Origin: Novosphingobium colocasiae
Lineage (GTDB): Bacteria > Pseudomonadota > Alphaproteobacteria > Sphingomonadales > Sphingomonadaceae
Assembly: GCF_014652555.1 (NCBI RefSeq)
Contig: NZ_BMZA01000009.1
Span: 62,001 to 126,000, forward strand
DNA length: 64,000 nucleotides
Direction: 5' to 3'
Part shown: piece by piece, positions 36,899 to 46,158 of the stretch
How the letters are laid out: each line of letters begins with the position of its first letter
Position numbering within the stretch: the stretch's first letter is position 1
The notes under the pieces: model-generated
What the model was told of the DNA's origin: nothing
The model's database searches: none
The model's input: the letters and a program-made list of their open reading frames with translations, nothing else
Made by a program: the position numbers and the translations under genes

Positions 36899-39088
36899 TC
36901 AGGGCGACTGGTCGCCGGAAGGTAGCGCTGTGTTGGTGGTCGCCGGGCGGGGCCACTCGGGTGGGGGCCGCCACCAGCCGTGGCCTTGCTGCGCGGCGGC
37001 GACGGTCTCGATCGACCGGTCTTCCAGCCGGATCGCCAGGCCGCCGGTCTTCTCCAGCATGCGGCGATCTGCTTTCAGCCAGCGGGGATGGCAGGAGCGC
37101 GGCAGGAAGCGATCGGACAGGACGATGTCCACCCGCTCGCACGCCGTCGCCAGCGCCCGCTCGGGCACCGCATCGCGGCCGCGCGACAGCAGCACCAGCC
37201 AGCGCCTGCCCCGCCGTTCGAGCCGCAGGGTGCAGAAATCCCGGTTACAGCGGGCACCGGGCCAGTCCTGCAGGAGCACCGGCTCCCCCTGCATGCCGGA
37301 CAGTTCCAGCAGATTGTCGCGGGTATAATCGGTCCGGCTCTGGCGCAGCACCAGCAGAGTGCGGCCGGTCTGCCCTTCTGCCTCGCTGAGCACGCCGACA
37401 GTGCGGCCATCGCCGGACAGCAGGATGTCGGGCGGTGACAGCGTCATCAGCAGCACGGTACCGGCGCAGACCGGCGGCAACCCCAGCCAGCGTACCCGGC
37501 CCGGCCAGAGGCCCAGCCACAGCCCGCCGGCCACGAACAGCGCGAACGCTTTAATGCCGAATGCCGGCAGCACGGTGACCGCGCCGGGCAGCCCGGCGGT
37601 GAACCGCGCGATGGCCAGCAGCAGCGCGATGGCCTGCGCCGTCAGCCACCAGAACGGCGCGCCAAGGCCCAGCGTATCCAGCAGCAGCGAAAGGCCCAGC
37701 AAGGGCATGATCGCAAAGGTCGTCAGCGGGATGGCGATGACATTGGCCAGTGCGCCGTACACCCCGGCGCGGTGGAAGTGATAGAACCCGATCGGCATCA
37801 GCGCCATTTCGATCACCAGCCCGGTCACCACGATCATAACCGCATTCCGGGCCAGGCGGGCCGGCCACCATTCATCACGCGGGGCAAGAAAGCGGCGGGC
37901 GGGCGCTGAAGAACTGACCGCGATGATCGCCAGCACCGCCGCGAAGCTGAGCTGGAAGCTTGGCCCGACCAGCGCTTCGGGCCACAGCAGGAGGACAAAG
38001 AAAGCCCCCACCGCCAGCATCCGCAACGACAGGCTCTCGCGCCCGAGCACGGTGGCGGCGAGAACCAGCAGCGCGCCGATGCACGATCGCACCGTGGGTA
38101 CCTCCGAGCCGCTCAGCAGGGTGTAACCGATCCCCACCAGCGCCCCGGCACCGGCCGCGAAAACCGGCAACCGCACGCGCAGGGTAAGCCAGGGGATCAG
38201 CGCCGCGAGCCGCAGCACGATGAAGAAGGTCGCCGCGATCACCGCGCTGACATGAAGGCCGCTGATCGACAGCAGGTGGGCAAGCCCGGCATCGCGCATC
38301 GCATCGACATCGCCCTCGGCCAGCGCGCCTTCATCGCCGGTGACGAGCGCGGTGGCGATGCCGCCGGCGTCGGGATCGACCCGCGACAGGATGTGGGCGG
38401 ACAGCCGGTTGCGCAGATCGCCCAGCATCGCGCCGCCCTGTCCCGCCTCCACCACTTCGACCGGCCCCAGCGCGCTGCCGCTGGCGGCAAGCCCGGCGAA
38501 CCAAGCGGTGCGCGCGAAGTTGTAGGCACCGGGCAGCATCGGCGGGGCCGGCGGCATCAGCCGCGCCTTGAACCGCACCAGCGCACCGGGCTCCACTCCC
38601 GGCCGTCGGTGGGCATCGGGCAGATTGACGCGCACCTTGATCGCCCGCCCGGTCCCCTGCTCGCGCGTGGCGAGCACCAGCCGGTCGCGCGCCTGCGCGC
38701 TCTGATGCTCGATCGCCAGCACCCGGCCGACGAAGCTGCCGACCATCGGCCGCTCGATCGGCGCGGTCCCGACCACGTGCGATCGCGCCCAGACAACCAG
38801 GCATCCGGCCAGCGCCATCGCGAAAATCAGGCTGAAACTGGCAGCGATATAGGGGTCACGACCGGAACGGCGCAGCGCCAAAGCGCCGATGCCGGACAGG
38901 ATCAGGCATATACCACAAAAGACGATCCACGCGGTGGCCCCCGGCAGGCCGAACCAGGCGGCGATGCCAGCCGCGAAGCACACCACCAGCCATGGCCCAA
39001 GGTCGAGACGGGAGGCACCAAGAAATTGCTCCAACCCCGCCAAACCTCTCGACAATCGGCGCAGTCTGTTCCATTGCCCATGCTGCAT
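36899..39088 (-). CDS. comEC: ComEC/Rec2 family DNA-uptake channel protein
   Basis: 729 residues from ATG at 39088 (AGGGG about 8 bp upstream); starts at 39148 and 39157 would leave almost no space before gltX. It has an N-terminal membrane pair and an OB-like domain (GRVLAIEHQSAQARDRLVLA), then the competence domain with many helices, including LAHLLSISGLHVSAVIAATF and SGSEVPTVRSCIGALLVL. The C-terminal soluble region has no HxHxDH motif of the metallo-beta-lactamase domain found in Bacillus ComEC, so a nuclease function is unlikely here. No other competence genes are in the window. Confidence 0.88.
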   Translation of the reverse strand: MQHGQWNRLRRLSRGLAGLEQFLGASRLDLGPWLVVCFAAGIAAWFGLPGATAWIVFCGICLILSGIGALALRRSGRDPYIAASFSLIFAMALAGCLVVWARSHVVGTAPIERPMVGSFVGRVLAIEHQSAQARDRLVLATREQGTGRAIKVRVNLPDAHRRPGVEPGALVRFKARLMPPAPPMLPGAYNFARTAWFAGLAASGSALGPVEVVEAGQGGAMLGDLRNRLSAHILSRVDPDAGGIATALVTGDEGALAEGDVDAMRDAGLAHLLSISGLHVSAVIAATFFIVLRLAALIPWLTLRVRLPVFAAGAGALVGIGYTLLSGSEVPTVRSCIGALLVLAATVLGRESLSLRMLAVGAFFVLLLWPEALVGPSFQLSFAAVLAIIAVSSSAPARRFLAPRDEWWPARLARNAVMIVVTGLVIEMALMPIGFYHFHRAGVYGALANVIAIPLTTFAIMPLLGLSLLLDTLGLGAPFWWLTAQAIALLLAIARFTAGLPGAVTVLPAFGIKAFALFVAGGLWLGLWPGRVRWLGLPPVCAGTVLLMTLSPPDILLSGDGRTVGVLSEAEGQTGRTLLVLRQSRTDYTRDNLLELSGMQGEPVLLQDWPGARCNRDFCTLRLERRGRRWLVLLSRGRDAVPERALATACERVDIVLSDRFLPRSCHPRWLKADRRMLEKTGGLAIRLEDRSIETVAAAQQGHGWWRPPPEWPRPATTNTALPSGDQSP

Positions 39089-39177
39089 TGCAGCGCCCCT
39101 AACGGGCGTCGTGCCATGGTTATCGTGCGGGTCGGCAGTGGTGGCCATCCCCCGCATTGGACAGGAAGGTTAATTGG

Positions 39178-40626
39178 ATGACAAGCGGCGGAGCATCGAA
39201 CGACGTGGGGGCGGGCAAAACCGTCGTCACCCGTTTTGCTCCTTCCCCCACCGGGTACCTGCACATCGGCGGGGCACGCACTGCCCTGTTCAACTGGCTC
39301 TATGCCCGCCACCACGGCGGCGCGTACCTTCTGCGCATCGAGGATACCGATCGCGCCCGCTCCACCGAACCGGCGATCGCCGCGATTTTCGATGGCCTGA
39401 ACTGGCTGGGCCTGGGCGGTGACGCGGAACCGGTGTTCCAGTTCGCCCGCTCCCCCCGCCATGCCGAAGTCGCGCAGCATCTGCTCGACACCGGCCACGC
39501 CTATCGCTGCTATCTGACGCAGGAAGAACTGGCCGCGCGCCGGGCCAAGGCGCAGGAAGAACGCAAGCCCTTCCGCATCGAAAGCGAATGGCGCGATGCC
39601 GATCCCGCCACCTGGCCCGCCGATTCGGCCTATGTCGTGCGGATCAAGGCCCCGCGTGAGGGTGAGACGGTGATCCACGATCTGGTGCAGGGCGAAGTGA
39701 CCGTCCAGAATCGCGAGATCGACGATTTCGTAATCCTGCGCGGCGACGGCACGCCGACCTACATGCTCGCGGTGGTGGTGGACGACCACGACATGGGCGT
39801 CACCCATGTCCTGCGCGGCGACGATCACCTCAACAACGCCTTCCGCCAGCTTGTCATCATCGACGGCATGGGCTGGGAGCGTCCGGTCTACGGCCATGTC
39901 CCGCTGATCCACGGATCGGACGGGGCCAAGCTTTCCAAGCGTCACGGCGCGCTGGGCGTCGATGCCTATCGCGACGAGATGGGCGTGCTGCCGGAAGCCC
40001 TGTTCAATTACCTGCTGCGCCTCGGCTGGGGGCACGGCGACGAGGAATTCATCGCCCGCGACAAGGCGGTCGAATGGTTCGACATGGCCGATGTCGGCAA
40101 GAGCCCGTCGCGCTTCGATCTGGCCAAGCTGCAGAACCTCAACGGGCACTATTTGCGCGAGGCAGAGGATGGACGGCTGGCGCAACTGGTCGGCGAACGG
40201 CTGGCCGGCCGTTTCGGCGCGATCGACCTCGATCTGCTGACGCGCGCCATGCCGGTGCTCAAGGTCCGCGCCAAGGACCTCAACGAACTTGCCGAAGGTG
40301 CCGAATTCCTCTTCGCCAGCCGCCCGCTGGCGATGACCGAGAAGGCGCAAGGTCTCCTCACCGACGAGGCGCGGGCGCGTCTCGGCCAGATCCACGATCG
40401 TCTCGGGACCGAGCGGGCGTGGACCCTGGAAGGTCTGGAGGCCAACCTCAAGGCAATGGCCGAGGAGCAGGGACTGGGCCTCGGCAAGCTCGCACAACCG
40501 CTGCGGGCGGCCCTGACAGGTCAGACGACCTCGCCGGGAATTTTCGATGTTCTGGTTTTGCTCGGACGTGACGAGAGCCTCGCGCGGATAGGTGCGCAGG
40601 CCCGGGTTGCGGCCGGGTCGCAGTGA
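39178..40626 (+). CDS. gltX: Glutamate--tRNA ligase
   Basis: 482 residues from ATG at 39178, chosen because AGGAAGG lies 8 bp upstream; an earlier in-frame ATG at 39157 lacks one. Class I synthetase motifs are the HIGH signature in [20 protein letters not shown] and the KMSKS-like [17 protein letters not shown]. The rest follows the standard GluRS (YCL, DNA-binding helical C-terminus with [13 protein letters not shown]). It charges tRNA-Glu. Citrate synthase follows 15 bp downstream, so the two may be co-transcribed. Confidence 0.96.
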   Translation: MTSGGASNDVGAGKTVVTRFAPSPTGYLHIGGARTALFNWLYARHHGGAYLLRIEDTDRARSTEPAIAAIFDGLNWLGLGGDAEPVFQFARSPRHAEVAQHLLDTGHAYRCYLTQEELAARRAKAQEERKPFRIESEWRDADPATWPADSAYVVRIKAPREGETVIHDLVQGEVTVQNREIDDFVILRGDGTPTYMLAVVVDDHDMGVTHVLRGDDHLNNAFRQLVIIDGMGWERPVYGHVPLIHGSDGAKLSKRHGALGVDAYRDEMGVLPEALFNYLLRLGWGHGDEEFIARDKAVEWFDMADVGKSPSRFDLAKLQNLNGHYLREAEDGRLAQLVGERLAGRFGAIDLDLLTRAMPVLKVRAKDLNELAEGAEFLFASRPLAMTEKAQGLLTDEARARLGQIHDRLGTERAWTLEGLEANLKAMAEEQGLGLGKLAQPLRAALTGQTTSPGIFDVLVLLGRDESLARIGAQARVAAGSQ

Positions 40627-40641
40627 TAAGGAGAAAGATTG

Positions 40642-41925
40642 GTGGGTGATCAGGTGAAGCTGAGCGCAGGGGGCAAGGACTACGAATACGCCGTGCTGAA
40701 GGGCAGCGTGGGTCCGGACGTCATCGATATCCGCAAGCTCTACGGGCAGACGGACATGTTCACGTTCGATCCGGGCTTCACGTCAACCGCCAGTTGCGAG
40801 AGCGCGCTGACCTATATCGACGGCGACGAAGGGGTCCTGCTGCATCGCGGTTATCCGATCGGGCAACTGGCCGAGCAATCCTCGTTCATGGAAGTGTGCT
40901 ACCTCCTGCTGAATGGCGAGTTGCCCAGCAAGGACGAACTGGACAAGTTCTCCTGGACCATCAGCCGCCACACCATGGTCCATCAGCAGCTCAGCAGCTT
41001 CTTCAGCGGCTTCCGCCGCGATGCGCACCCGATGGCCATCATGTGCGGCGTGGTCGGCGCGCTTTCGGCATTCTATCACGATTCGACCGATATCTCGGAC
41101 CCGGTGCAGCGCAAGATCGCCAGCCACCGTCTGATCGCCAAGATGCCGACGATCGCGGCGATGGCCTACAAGTATTCGGTCGGCCAGCCGTTCGTCTATC
41201 CGAAGAACGACCTGTCCTACGCCGGCAACTTCCTGCGCATGACCTTCGGCGTCCCGGCCGAGGAGTACGAGGTCATCCCCGCCGTCGAAAAGGCGATGGA
41301 CCGGATCTTCATCCTGCATGCCGACCATGAACAGAACGCCTCGACCTCGACCGTGCGTCTGGCCGGTTCATCGGGCGCGAACCCCTTCGCGTGCATCGCC
41401 GCGGGCATCGCCTGCCTGTGGGGCCCGGCCCATGGCGGCGCCAACGAAGCGGCGCTGGAAATGCTGCGCGAGATCGGCACCCCGGACAAGATCCCGCACT
41501 ACATCGCGCGGGCGAAGGACAAGAACGATCCGTTCCGCCTGATGGGCTTCGGCCACCGCGTTTACAAGAACTACGACCCGCGCGCGACTGTCATGCAGTC
41601 GACCGTGCGCGAAGTGTTCGAGGCGCTCAAGGTTTCCGATCCGCTGTTCGAAACGGCCATGCGGCTGGAAGAGATCGCGCTGAACGATCCCTACTTCGTC
41701 GAAAAGAAGCTGTTCCCCAACGTGGACTTCTATTCGGGCATCATCCTTTCGGCGATCGGCTTCCCGACGACGATGTTCACCGTGCTGTTCGCGCTCGCCC
41801 GCACTGTGGGCTGGGTGGCACAGTGGAACGAGATGATCTCCGATCCAGGCCAGAAGATCGGCCGTCCGCGCCAGCTTTACACCGGGCCGACGCAGCGCGA
41901 CTACATTCCCGTCGCACAACGCTGA
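40642..41925 (+). CDS. gltA: Citrate synthase
   Basis: 427 residues from GTG at 40642, with AAGGAG 8 bp upstream; a TTG at 40639 is another possible start. Type II citrate synthase: [36 protein letters not shown], the active-site histidines in [19 protein letters not shown] and [16 protein letters not shown] and the aspartate in [10 protein letters not shown]. It condenses acetyl-CoA and oxaloacetate. A strong terminator follows at 41974. Confidence 0.97.
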   Translation: MGDQVKLSAGGKDYEYAVLKGSVGPDVIDIRKLYGQTDMFTFDPGFTSTASCESALTYIDGDEGVLLHRGYPIGQLAEQSSFMEVCYLLLNGELPSKDELDKFSWTISRHTMVHQQLSSFFSGFRRDAHPMAIMCGVVGALSAFYHDSTDISDPVQRKIASHRLIAKMPTIAAMAYKYSVGQPFVYPKNDLSYAGNFLRMTFGVPAEEYEVIPAVEKAMDRIFILHADHEQNASTSTVRLAGSSGANPFACIAAGIACLWGPAHGGANEAALEMLREIGTPDKIPHYIARAKDKNDPFRLMGFGHRVYKNYDPRATVMQSTVREVFEALKVSDPLFETAMRLEEIALNDPYFVEKKLFPNVDFYSGIILSAIGFPTTMFTVLFALARTVGWVAQWNEMISDPGQKIGRPRQLYTGPTQRDYIPVAQR

Positions 41926-41973
41926 GTGGGTGGCGGGCTCGGCCCGCCGTCCCGCCGCGCCGGACAGACAAAA

Positions 41974-42005
41974 GGGCTCCCACGCCACGGCGTGGGGGCC
42001 TTTTT
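41974..42005 (+). terminator. Intrinsic terminator after gltA
   Basis: GC-rich hairpin with CCCACGC (41979-41985) pairing to GCGTGGG (41990-41996), an outer GGC/GCC extension, then TTTTT. It is about 50 bp after the citrate synthase stop. Confidence 0.85.
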
Positions 42006-42058
42006 GCTGCACCGCACCCGCGAAACGTGCTATACTCGCGATGACTGGAGGTCCGGCC

Positions 42059-42268
42059 ATGCGGTTTCTGGCGGCAATCTGTTTCCTGATCGGCGTTGTG
42101 GCCGTGGCCATGGGCGTGCTGTGGATGGGCCAGGGCACCGGGCTGATCCTGTGGCCGTCGGAAAGCTTCATGCTGAACCAGCGCACATGGGCGTTCCATG
42201 GCGTCTTGCTGACCGCATCGGGCCTGCTGCTCCTGTGGCTTTCGCGTCGGGGCCGCCGGCTCGGCTGA
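42059..42268 (+). CDS. 69-aa small membrane protein
   Basis: ATG at 42059 with GGAGG 7 bp upstream, a good site. Two hydrophobic helices, FLAAICFLIGVVAVAMGVLW and AFHGVLLTASGLLLLWLS, are joined by a short loop (MGQGTGLILWPSESFMLNQR). A TATACT hexamer at 42031-42036 may be a promoter -10 box. No family is recognised. It converges on the histidine kinase gene with a 5-bp gap. Confidence 0.65.
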   Translation: MRFLAAICFLIGVVAVAMGVLWMGQGTGLILWPSESFMLNQRTWAFHGVLLTASGLLLLWLSRRGRRLG

Positions 42269-42273
42269 CGCCT

Positions 42274-43653
42274 TCAGCCCTGCGGATCGGCCGGTAGATC
42301 AAGGATGAAGCGGGCCCCGTGGCCGGGGGCGCTTTCTACCGAAAGCTCGCCGCCCATTGCCCGCGCCAGCCGGCGTGAGATGAACAGGCCCAGCCCCGAA
42401 CCGCCATCGCCGCTGCGGCCCAGCCGTTCGAACTTCTCGAACACCTTGGCCTGATCGGCGGGGGTTAGGCCCGGCCCGGCATCGGTCACCACCGCGCGCA
42501 CGCCATCGCCGTGCCGCCCTGCAGTCAGCCAGACGTGAGAGCCTTGCGGCGCATATTTGATGGCATTGGTGATCAGGTTGAGCAGGATCTGCAGCACCCG
42601 GCGAAATTCGGCGATCGCGGGCACATGGTCACCCTGCCCCGGCGCATCGATCAGCACCCCCGCCTCGCGCGCGCGGACGTTGAGGATGCCGGCGGCCTGT
42701 CGGCACACTTCCGCCAGATCGATGCGATCGGGCGCGGTGTGGAAGCCGTCCGCCTCCACCACTTCCAGATCGCCAAGGTCCTTCAGCAGATCGAGCAGAT
42801 GCCGGCCGGCATGGGCGATTTCCTGCGCATACTGGGCATAATCATCGGGCAGCGGCCCCGCCAGCCGGGTGCGGATCGTCTCGGCATTGGCGATGATGCG
42901 TGAAATCGGCTGGTGCAGCACCGGAGCCAGATCCTGCCCGACCAGACTGGTGCGCAAGCCCTGCCCCGCAGGCGCGGCGGCGGGGGCCGCGATTACGGCG
43001 GGCGGCTGATCGGACAGCAGCAAAAGTTCGAAGCCATCGGGATCGAACCCCGGCTGCATGTGCGGGATCAGCGACACGCGCCAGCTCCGCAGCGAACCGG
43101 GGACCGTCACCCGCGCGCCATCCAGCAGCCGCCAGTGCAGCGGTTGCTGGTGCGTGGCGTTTTCCGGCGGCAGGAACTCGGTCCAGTGGCGGCCTTGGCC
43201 CGCCTCCATCGCGGCGGTCAGCGCGGCCAGTTCGGGGCTGTCGGACAGCACCGTCAGCACGCGCTGGCGCGCATCGAGCCGCGCGCTGAGTTCGGCGACA
43301 TGGCGATCGGTAGCCTGCCGACGCTGTTCTATCGTGGCGCTATCCTCGGTCGGGCAGGCCGATGTCTGCCAGTTGCGCACCCGGATCTCGCAACCTTCGC
43401 CCGCGCTGTCGGGCACGACCTCGACCCAAGCGGAGACGGCTTTGCCTCCGTCAAGGGCATTGATCGCCCGGCCCATGCGAAAACGGAAGCGGCGGGCCTT
43501 GCGCACCAGTTCGAGCAGTTCGGGAATGGCGATCGTCCCCGGCAGCTCGCCGCCGCTGCGCAGTTGCAGACCGGCGAGCGGCTCTTCCGCTTCCAGCAGC
43601 CGGTTGTCACCGTCGCACAGGGCTCGGGCCAGGGTGATCGCCTCGCCGTTCAT
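42274..43653 (-). CDS. Soluble sensor histidine kinase
   Basis: 459 residues with no membrane segment, so it is cytosolic. A PAS-like N-terminal half (residues about 20-220) is followed by the dimerisation/phosphotransfer helix, with His247 in DLAPVLHQPISRIIANAETI; the residue after the histidine is Gln where Glu is usual, which could weaken phosphatase or kinase activity. The ATPase domain has the N box NLITNAIKYAPQG (Asn363), G1 DAGPGL (Asp391), and G2 GDGGSGLGLFISRRLA. Its ATG overlaps the stop of the preceding unknown gene (TGATG), so they are a coupled pair. No response regulator is adjacent. Confidence 0.9.
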   Translation of the reverse strand: MNGEAITLARALCDGDNRLLEAEEPLAGLQLRSGGELPGTIAIPELLELVRKARRFRFRMGRAINALDGGKAVSAWVEVVPDSAGEGCEIRVRNWQTSACPTEDSATIEQRRQATDRHVAELSARLDARQRVLTVLSDSPELAALTAAMEAGQGRHWTEFLPPENATHQQPLHWRLLDGARVTVPGSLRSWRVSLIPHMQPGFDPDGFELLLLSDQPPAVIAAPAAAPAGQGLRTSLVGQDLAPVLHQPISRIIANAETIRTRLAGPLPDDYAQYAQEIAHAGRHLLDLLKDLGDLEVVEADGFHTAPDRIDLAEVCRQAAGILNVRAREAGVLIDAPGQGDHVPAIAEFRRVLQILLNLITNAIKYAPQGSHVWLTAGRHGDGVRAVVTDAGPGLTPADQAKVFEKFERLGRSGDGGSGLGLFISRRLARAMGGELSVESAPGHGARFILDLPADPQG

Positions 43654-44615
43654 CAGCCGGTGTAGCGGCCTGACGCGAGGATGGAGGCTGCAAGGTCAAC
43701 GCCGAGCCGATCGAAACCGACAGGCATCGTGACATCGGGATGCAGGGCCAGGAACTGTTCCTCGACCAGCGAAGCCTTCTGCCCGGCCGCGCGCAGGGCC
43801 AGCGCAAAACGCGCCAGTTGCGATTCGTGCGTGGACAGCACGACCGGGTCGCGCTCCTGCCCCGATCCCATCGCCAGTGCGGTGAGGAACAGCGCAATCC
43901 CGGCGTGGCTGATAGACAGCGCCGCCTGTGCGCCGCCGCCCATGCTCACCACCAGCCGGCCAGCCAGGCCAAGGCGGCTGGCGGCTTCGTCATAGCGTTC
44001 GCGCAAGCCCACCTCGGCGATGCCCGATCGCCGGGCCAGTTCGGGGTCGGATGCGCAGACCGCGCGCAAGGCCAGCAGCGCGGCGTGAAACAGTTCGCCG
44101 GGCAGTTCAGACGGAGCCAGCTCCATGCGCCGCTGTGCCTGGCACCAGCGCGCCTGCGCGGCAAGGAAGGTCATCCCCAGCCCCTGCGTGGCGGAATCGG
44201 GCGATGCGATCAGCGCCTGCACCAGCGGCGACACCACCGGATCGAGCGCCAGCCGCGCTTGCAGACGTTCGGTCAGTTGCCATTCGAGCGCGGTGCAATG
44301 GAGGTGGGCCAAGAGCGCCGGATGATCCATGAACGCCCCGGTCAGCGCATCGACCAGCTTGGGCGGATGGCCCCCGTGGACGGCCTGGCCATCGACAGCG
44401 AAGGTGGCATTGAGCAGCCCGTTGGCCAGCGCCGCCAGCATTCCTCGCACCCGCGCGAGGATTTCGTCGCTGAACACCGAGTTGTCTTCGGCGGAGATGA
44501 GATGGCGCAGGATCGGCAGGATCGTGCCCGCCATCGCGTCGCCATGCGCCAGTTCGGCGCGCATGACGGCTTCTACGGTTTGCGTGCGCGGCGGATGGAC
44601 ACCATGATCGATCAT
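43653..44615 (-). CDS. Unknown protein coupled to a histidine kinase, 320 aa
   Basis: No recognised family. It is almost wholly alpha-helical and Ala/Leu-rich (ILPILRHLISAEDNSVFSDE, GLLNATFAVDGQAVHGGHPP, GMTFLAAQARWCQAQRRMEL), with no signal peptide or transmembrane helix, so it should be cytosolic. Its stop overlaps the kinase ATG. The genetic coupling suggests a partner that senses or presents a signal to the kinase. thiE lies 53 bp upstream in the same direction. Confidence 0.7.
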   Translation of the reverse strand: MIDHGVHPPRTQTVEAVMRAELAHGDAMAGTILPILRHLISAEDNSVFSDEILARVRGMLAALANGLLNATFAVDGQAVHGGHPPKLVDALTGAFMDHPALLAHLHCTALEWQLTERLQARLALDPVVSPLVQALIASPDSATQGLGMTFLAAQARWCQAQRRMELAPSELPGELFHAALLALRAVCASDPELARRSGIAEVGLRERYDEAASRLGLAGRLVVSMGGGAQAALSISHAGIALFLTALAMGSGQERDPVVLSTHESQLARFALALRAAGQKASLVEEQFLALHPDVTMPVGFDRLGVDLAASILASGRYTG

Positions 44616-44668
44616 CCGTCCATCCTATACCTGCCTTGGTTAAATCGGAGTTAGAGCATTTTCTCGGG

Positions 44669-45319
44669 TTAGGACGCTGCCTCAATCGCTTGCGTGAAGG
44701 CGGCGACGGCCGCTGCCTCATCGGTTTTCCAGACGGCACCCGACACCGCGATGAAGTCCGCCCCGGCGCGGATCAGGGGGCCGCAGTTCTCCGGCGTGAT
44801 GCCGCCGATCGCTACGCAGGGGATCTCGAACAGCATCTGCCACCAGGTCAGCGCGCCCAATTCGGCCCGGTGCTTGGTATCCTTTGTCTCGGTCGGGAAG
44901 AACGCCCCGAAGGCGACATAGTCCGCCCCCGCTTCTCCCGCTTCCATGGCGAGGTGCTTGCTGTCGTGGCAAGTCACGCCCACTTGCGCATCCTTGCCCA
45001 GCGCCTTGCGCGCTTCCTCCACGGTGCCGTCACTCTGCCCGAGATGAACGCCGTCGGCCCCGATGCGCTTGGCCAGGCTGATCGAATCGTTGACGATGAA
45101 CGCCACTTCGCGCGCGGCGCAGATTTCCTGCAGCGGCGCGGTCAGGCGCACCGCTTCGTGCTGGTCCACGTCCTTGACCCGGAACTGGAACGCCGCCACC
45201 GGCCCGGCATCCAGCGCCCGGGCAAGGCGCGCGGGAAAATCGCCGCCCACCTGCAACGGCGAAATCAGGTAGAGCTGCGTCGGCGCGCGCTCATGCTCGA
45301 AGATCGGTGCATCATCCAT
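44669..45319 (-). CDS. thiE: Thiamine-phosphate synthase
   Basis: 216 residues, a TIM barrel. The diphosphate- and Mg-binding segments are AAFQFRVKDVDQHEAV, FIVNDSISLAKRIGADGVHL, the flexible YVAFGAFFPTETKDTKHR loop and the phosphate-binding CVAIGGITPENCGPLIRAGA. It joins the thiazole phosphate and HMP pyrophosphate. No TPP riboswitch is seen in the 85 bp before it. Other thiamine genes are not in the window. Confidence 0.93.
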   Translation of the reverse strand: MDDAPIFEHERAPTQLYLISPLQVGGDFPARLARALDAGPVAAFQFRVKDVDQHEAVRLTAPLQEICAAREVAFIVNDSISLAKRIGADGVHLGQSDGTVEEARKALGKDAQVGVTCHDSKHLAMEAGEAGADYVAFGAFFPTETKDTKHRAELGALTWWQMLFEIPCVAIGGITPENCGPLIRAGADFIAVSGAVWKTDEAAAVAAFTQAIEAAS

Positions 45320-45404
45320 CGCGTTCGCCTAGCGCGACGCGGCGCGCCGGGAAAGTGTTTCGCGTTCCGGCCGGGTTCAGCTTGCCCCCGCCAGACCGGC
45401 CGGC

Positions 45405-45845
45405 ATGCGAACCAGAAGCCTTCTCCTCGCCGTGGCGATCACCCTGCTTGCGGGTGCGTGCGCCGCAAAACCGGAATTCAACCCGCCCAAGGGCACCGCC
45501 CTGCCCCCGCCCGAAAGTGCCGACAGCGCGCTGTCCTACGCCCGGATCGGCGAGACGGTGGCCGTCGGCGGCCCCCGCGTCACGCCGCTGACGGTGCTCG
45601 AAGACAGCCGGTGCCCGATGAACGCGCGGTGCGTGTGGGCCGGGCAGGTCCGGCTGTCGGTGCGGGTCGAGACCGGGGCGGGCACCCGCGACATGGAAAT
45701 CACGACCGGCAAACCGCTGCCGGTGGCCGACGGCACGCTGGAATTGGCGGAGGTCCAACCCGACCGGGTGGCCGGCGGCGACAGCGGCGGGCAGATCAAG
45801 CCCCAGAACTATCGCTTCGGCTTCAGCTTCGTAGACGGTTTGTAG
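45405..45845 (+). CDS. Putative lipoprotein of unknown function
   Basis: 146 residues. Signal peptide RSLLLAVAITLLAGACAA with a lipobox ending in Cys19. The mature protein is beta-rich and contains GETVAVGGPRVTPLTVLEDS, a Cys pair CPMNARCVWAG and a C-terminal IKPQNYRFGFSFVDGL. It is a single gene, divergent from thiE and followed by palindromic repeats. No family is recognised. Confidence 0.75.
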   Translation: MRTRSLLLAVAITLLAGACAAKPEFNPPKGTALPPPESADSALSYARIGETVAVGGPRVTPLTVLEDSRCPMNARCVWAGQVRLSVRVETGAGTRDMEITTGKPLPVADGTLELAEVQPDRVAGGDSGGQIKPQNYRFGFSFVDGL

Positions 45846-45930
45846 AGCGAGGTTGGCGCGGCGCTCTTACGGTATCGGTTGGCACAGGCGTGAGGCGTAG
45901 CCGCAAGAGCTTCCCCATCTCCCCCTCTGG

Positions 45931-46067
45931 TCACCCTGAACTCGTTTCAGGGTCCATCCTGCGGTTTATGCCGCAGCGTCCGAAGGGCGCTTCCGGCACG
46001 GTTGCGCGCCTACACCGCGCTTCGGCGCATGCGGCCCGATGGATGCTGAAACGAGTTCAGCATGACG
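45931..46067. repeat. Inverted-pair repeat, family with CTGAACTCGTTTCAG arms (copy 1)
   Basis: Arms 45931-45958 and 46038-46067 are imperfect reverse complements sharing CTGAACTCGTTTCAG and a TCCATC end. The centre is unrelated sequence. A second copy with the same arms but a different centre occurs at 55644-55800. It lies between the lipoprotein gene and the terminator of fba, in a gene-free stretch (45846-46158). It behaves like a non-autonomous REP/MITE-type element; no transposase gene is present. Confidence 0.75.
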
Positions 46068-46107
46068 GAGCTTGGGCGGCAATTGTAGTTTTCTTGCCCC
46101 CGAAACC

Positions 46108-46134
46108 AAAAAGCCCACCCCGCGAAGGGTGGGC
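46108..46134 (-). terminator. Intrinsic terminator after the aldolase gene
   Basis: Read on the minus strand: GCCCACCC TTCGCG GGGTGGGC followed by TTTTT. It lies 24 bp after the aldolase stop. The stem is a perfect 8 bp. Confidence 0.9.
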
Positions 46135-46158
46135 CTGATGGTTTCGGAACCTGGAAGC

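Noticed and set aside
36899..39157. comEC start at 39157 or 39148
   Set aside because: These starts leave about 20-30 bp before gltX and have no ribosome site; 39088 has AGGGG at good distance.
45320..45404. Possible TPP riboswitch before thiE
   Set aside because: The 85-bp leader lacks the conserved CTGAGA and ACCTGA blocks of the thi-box.
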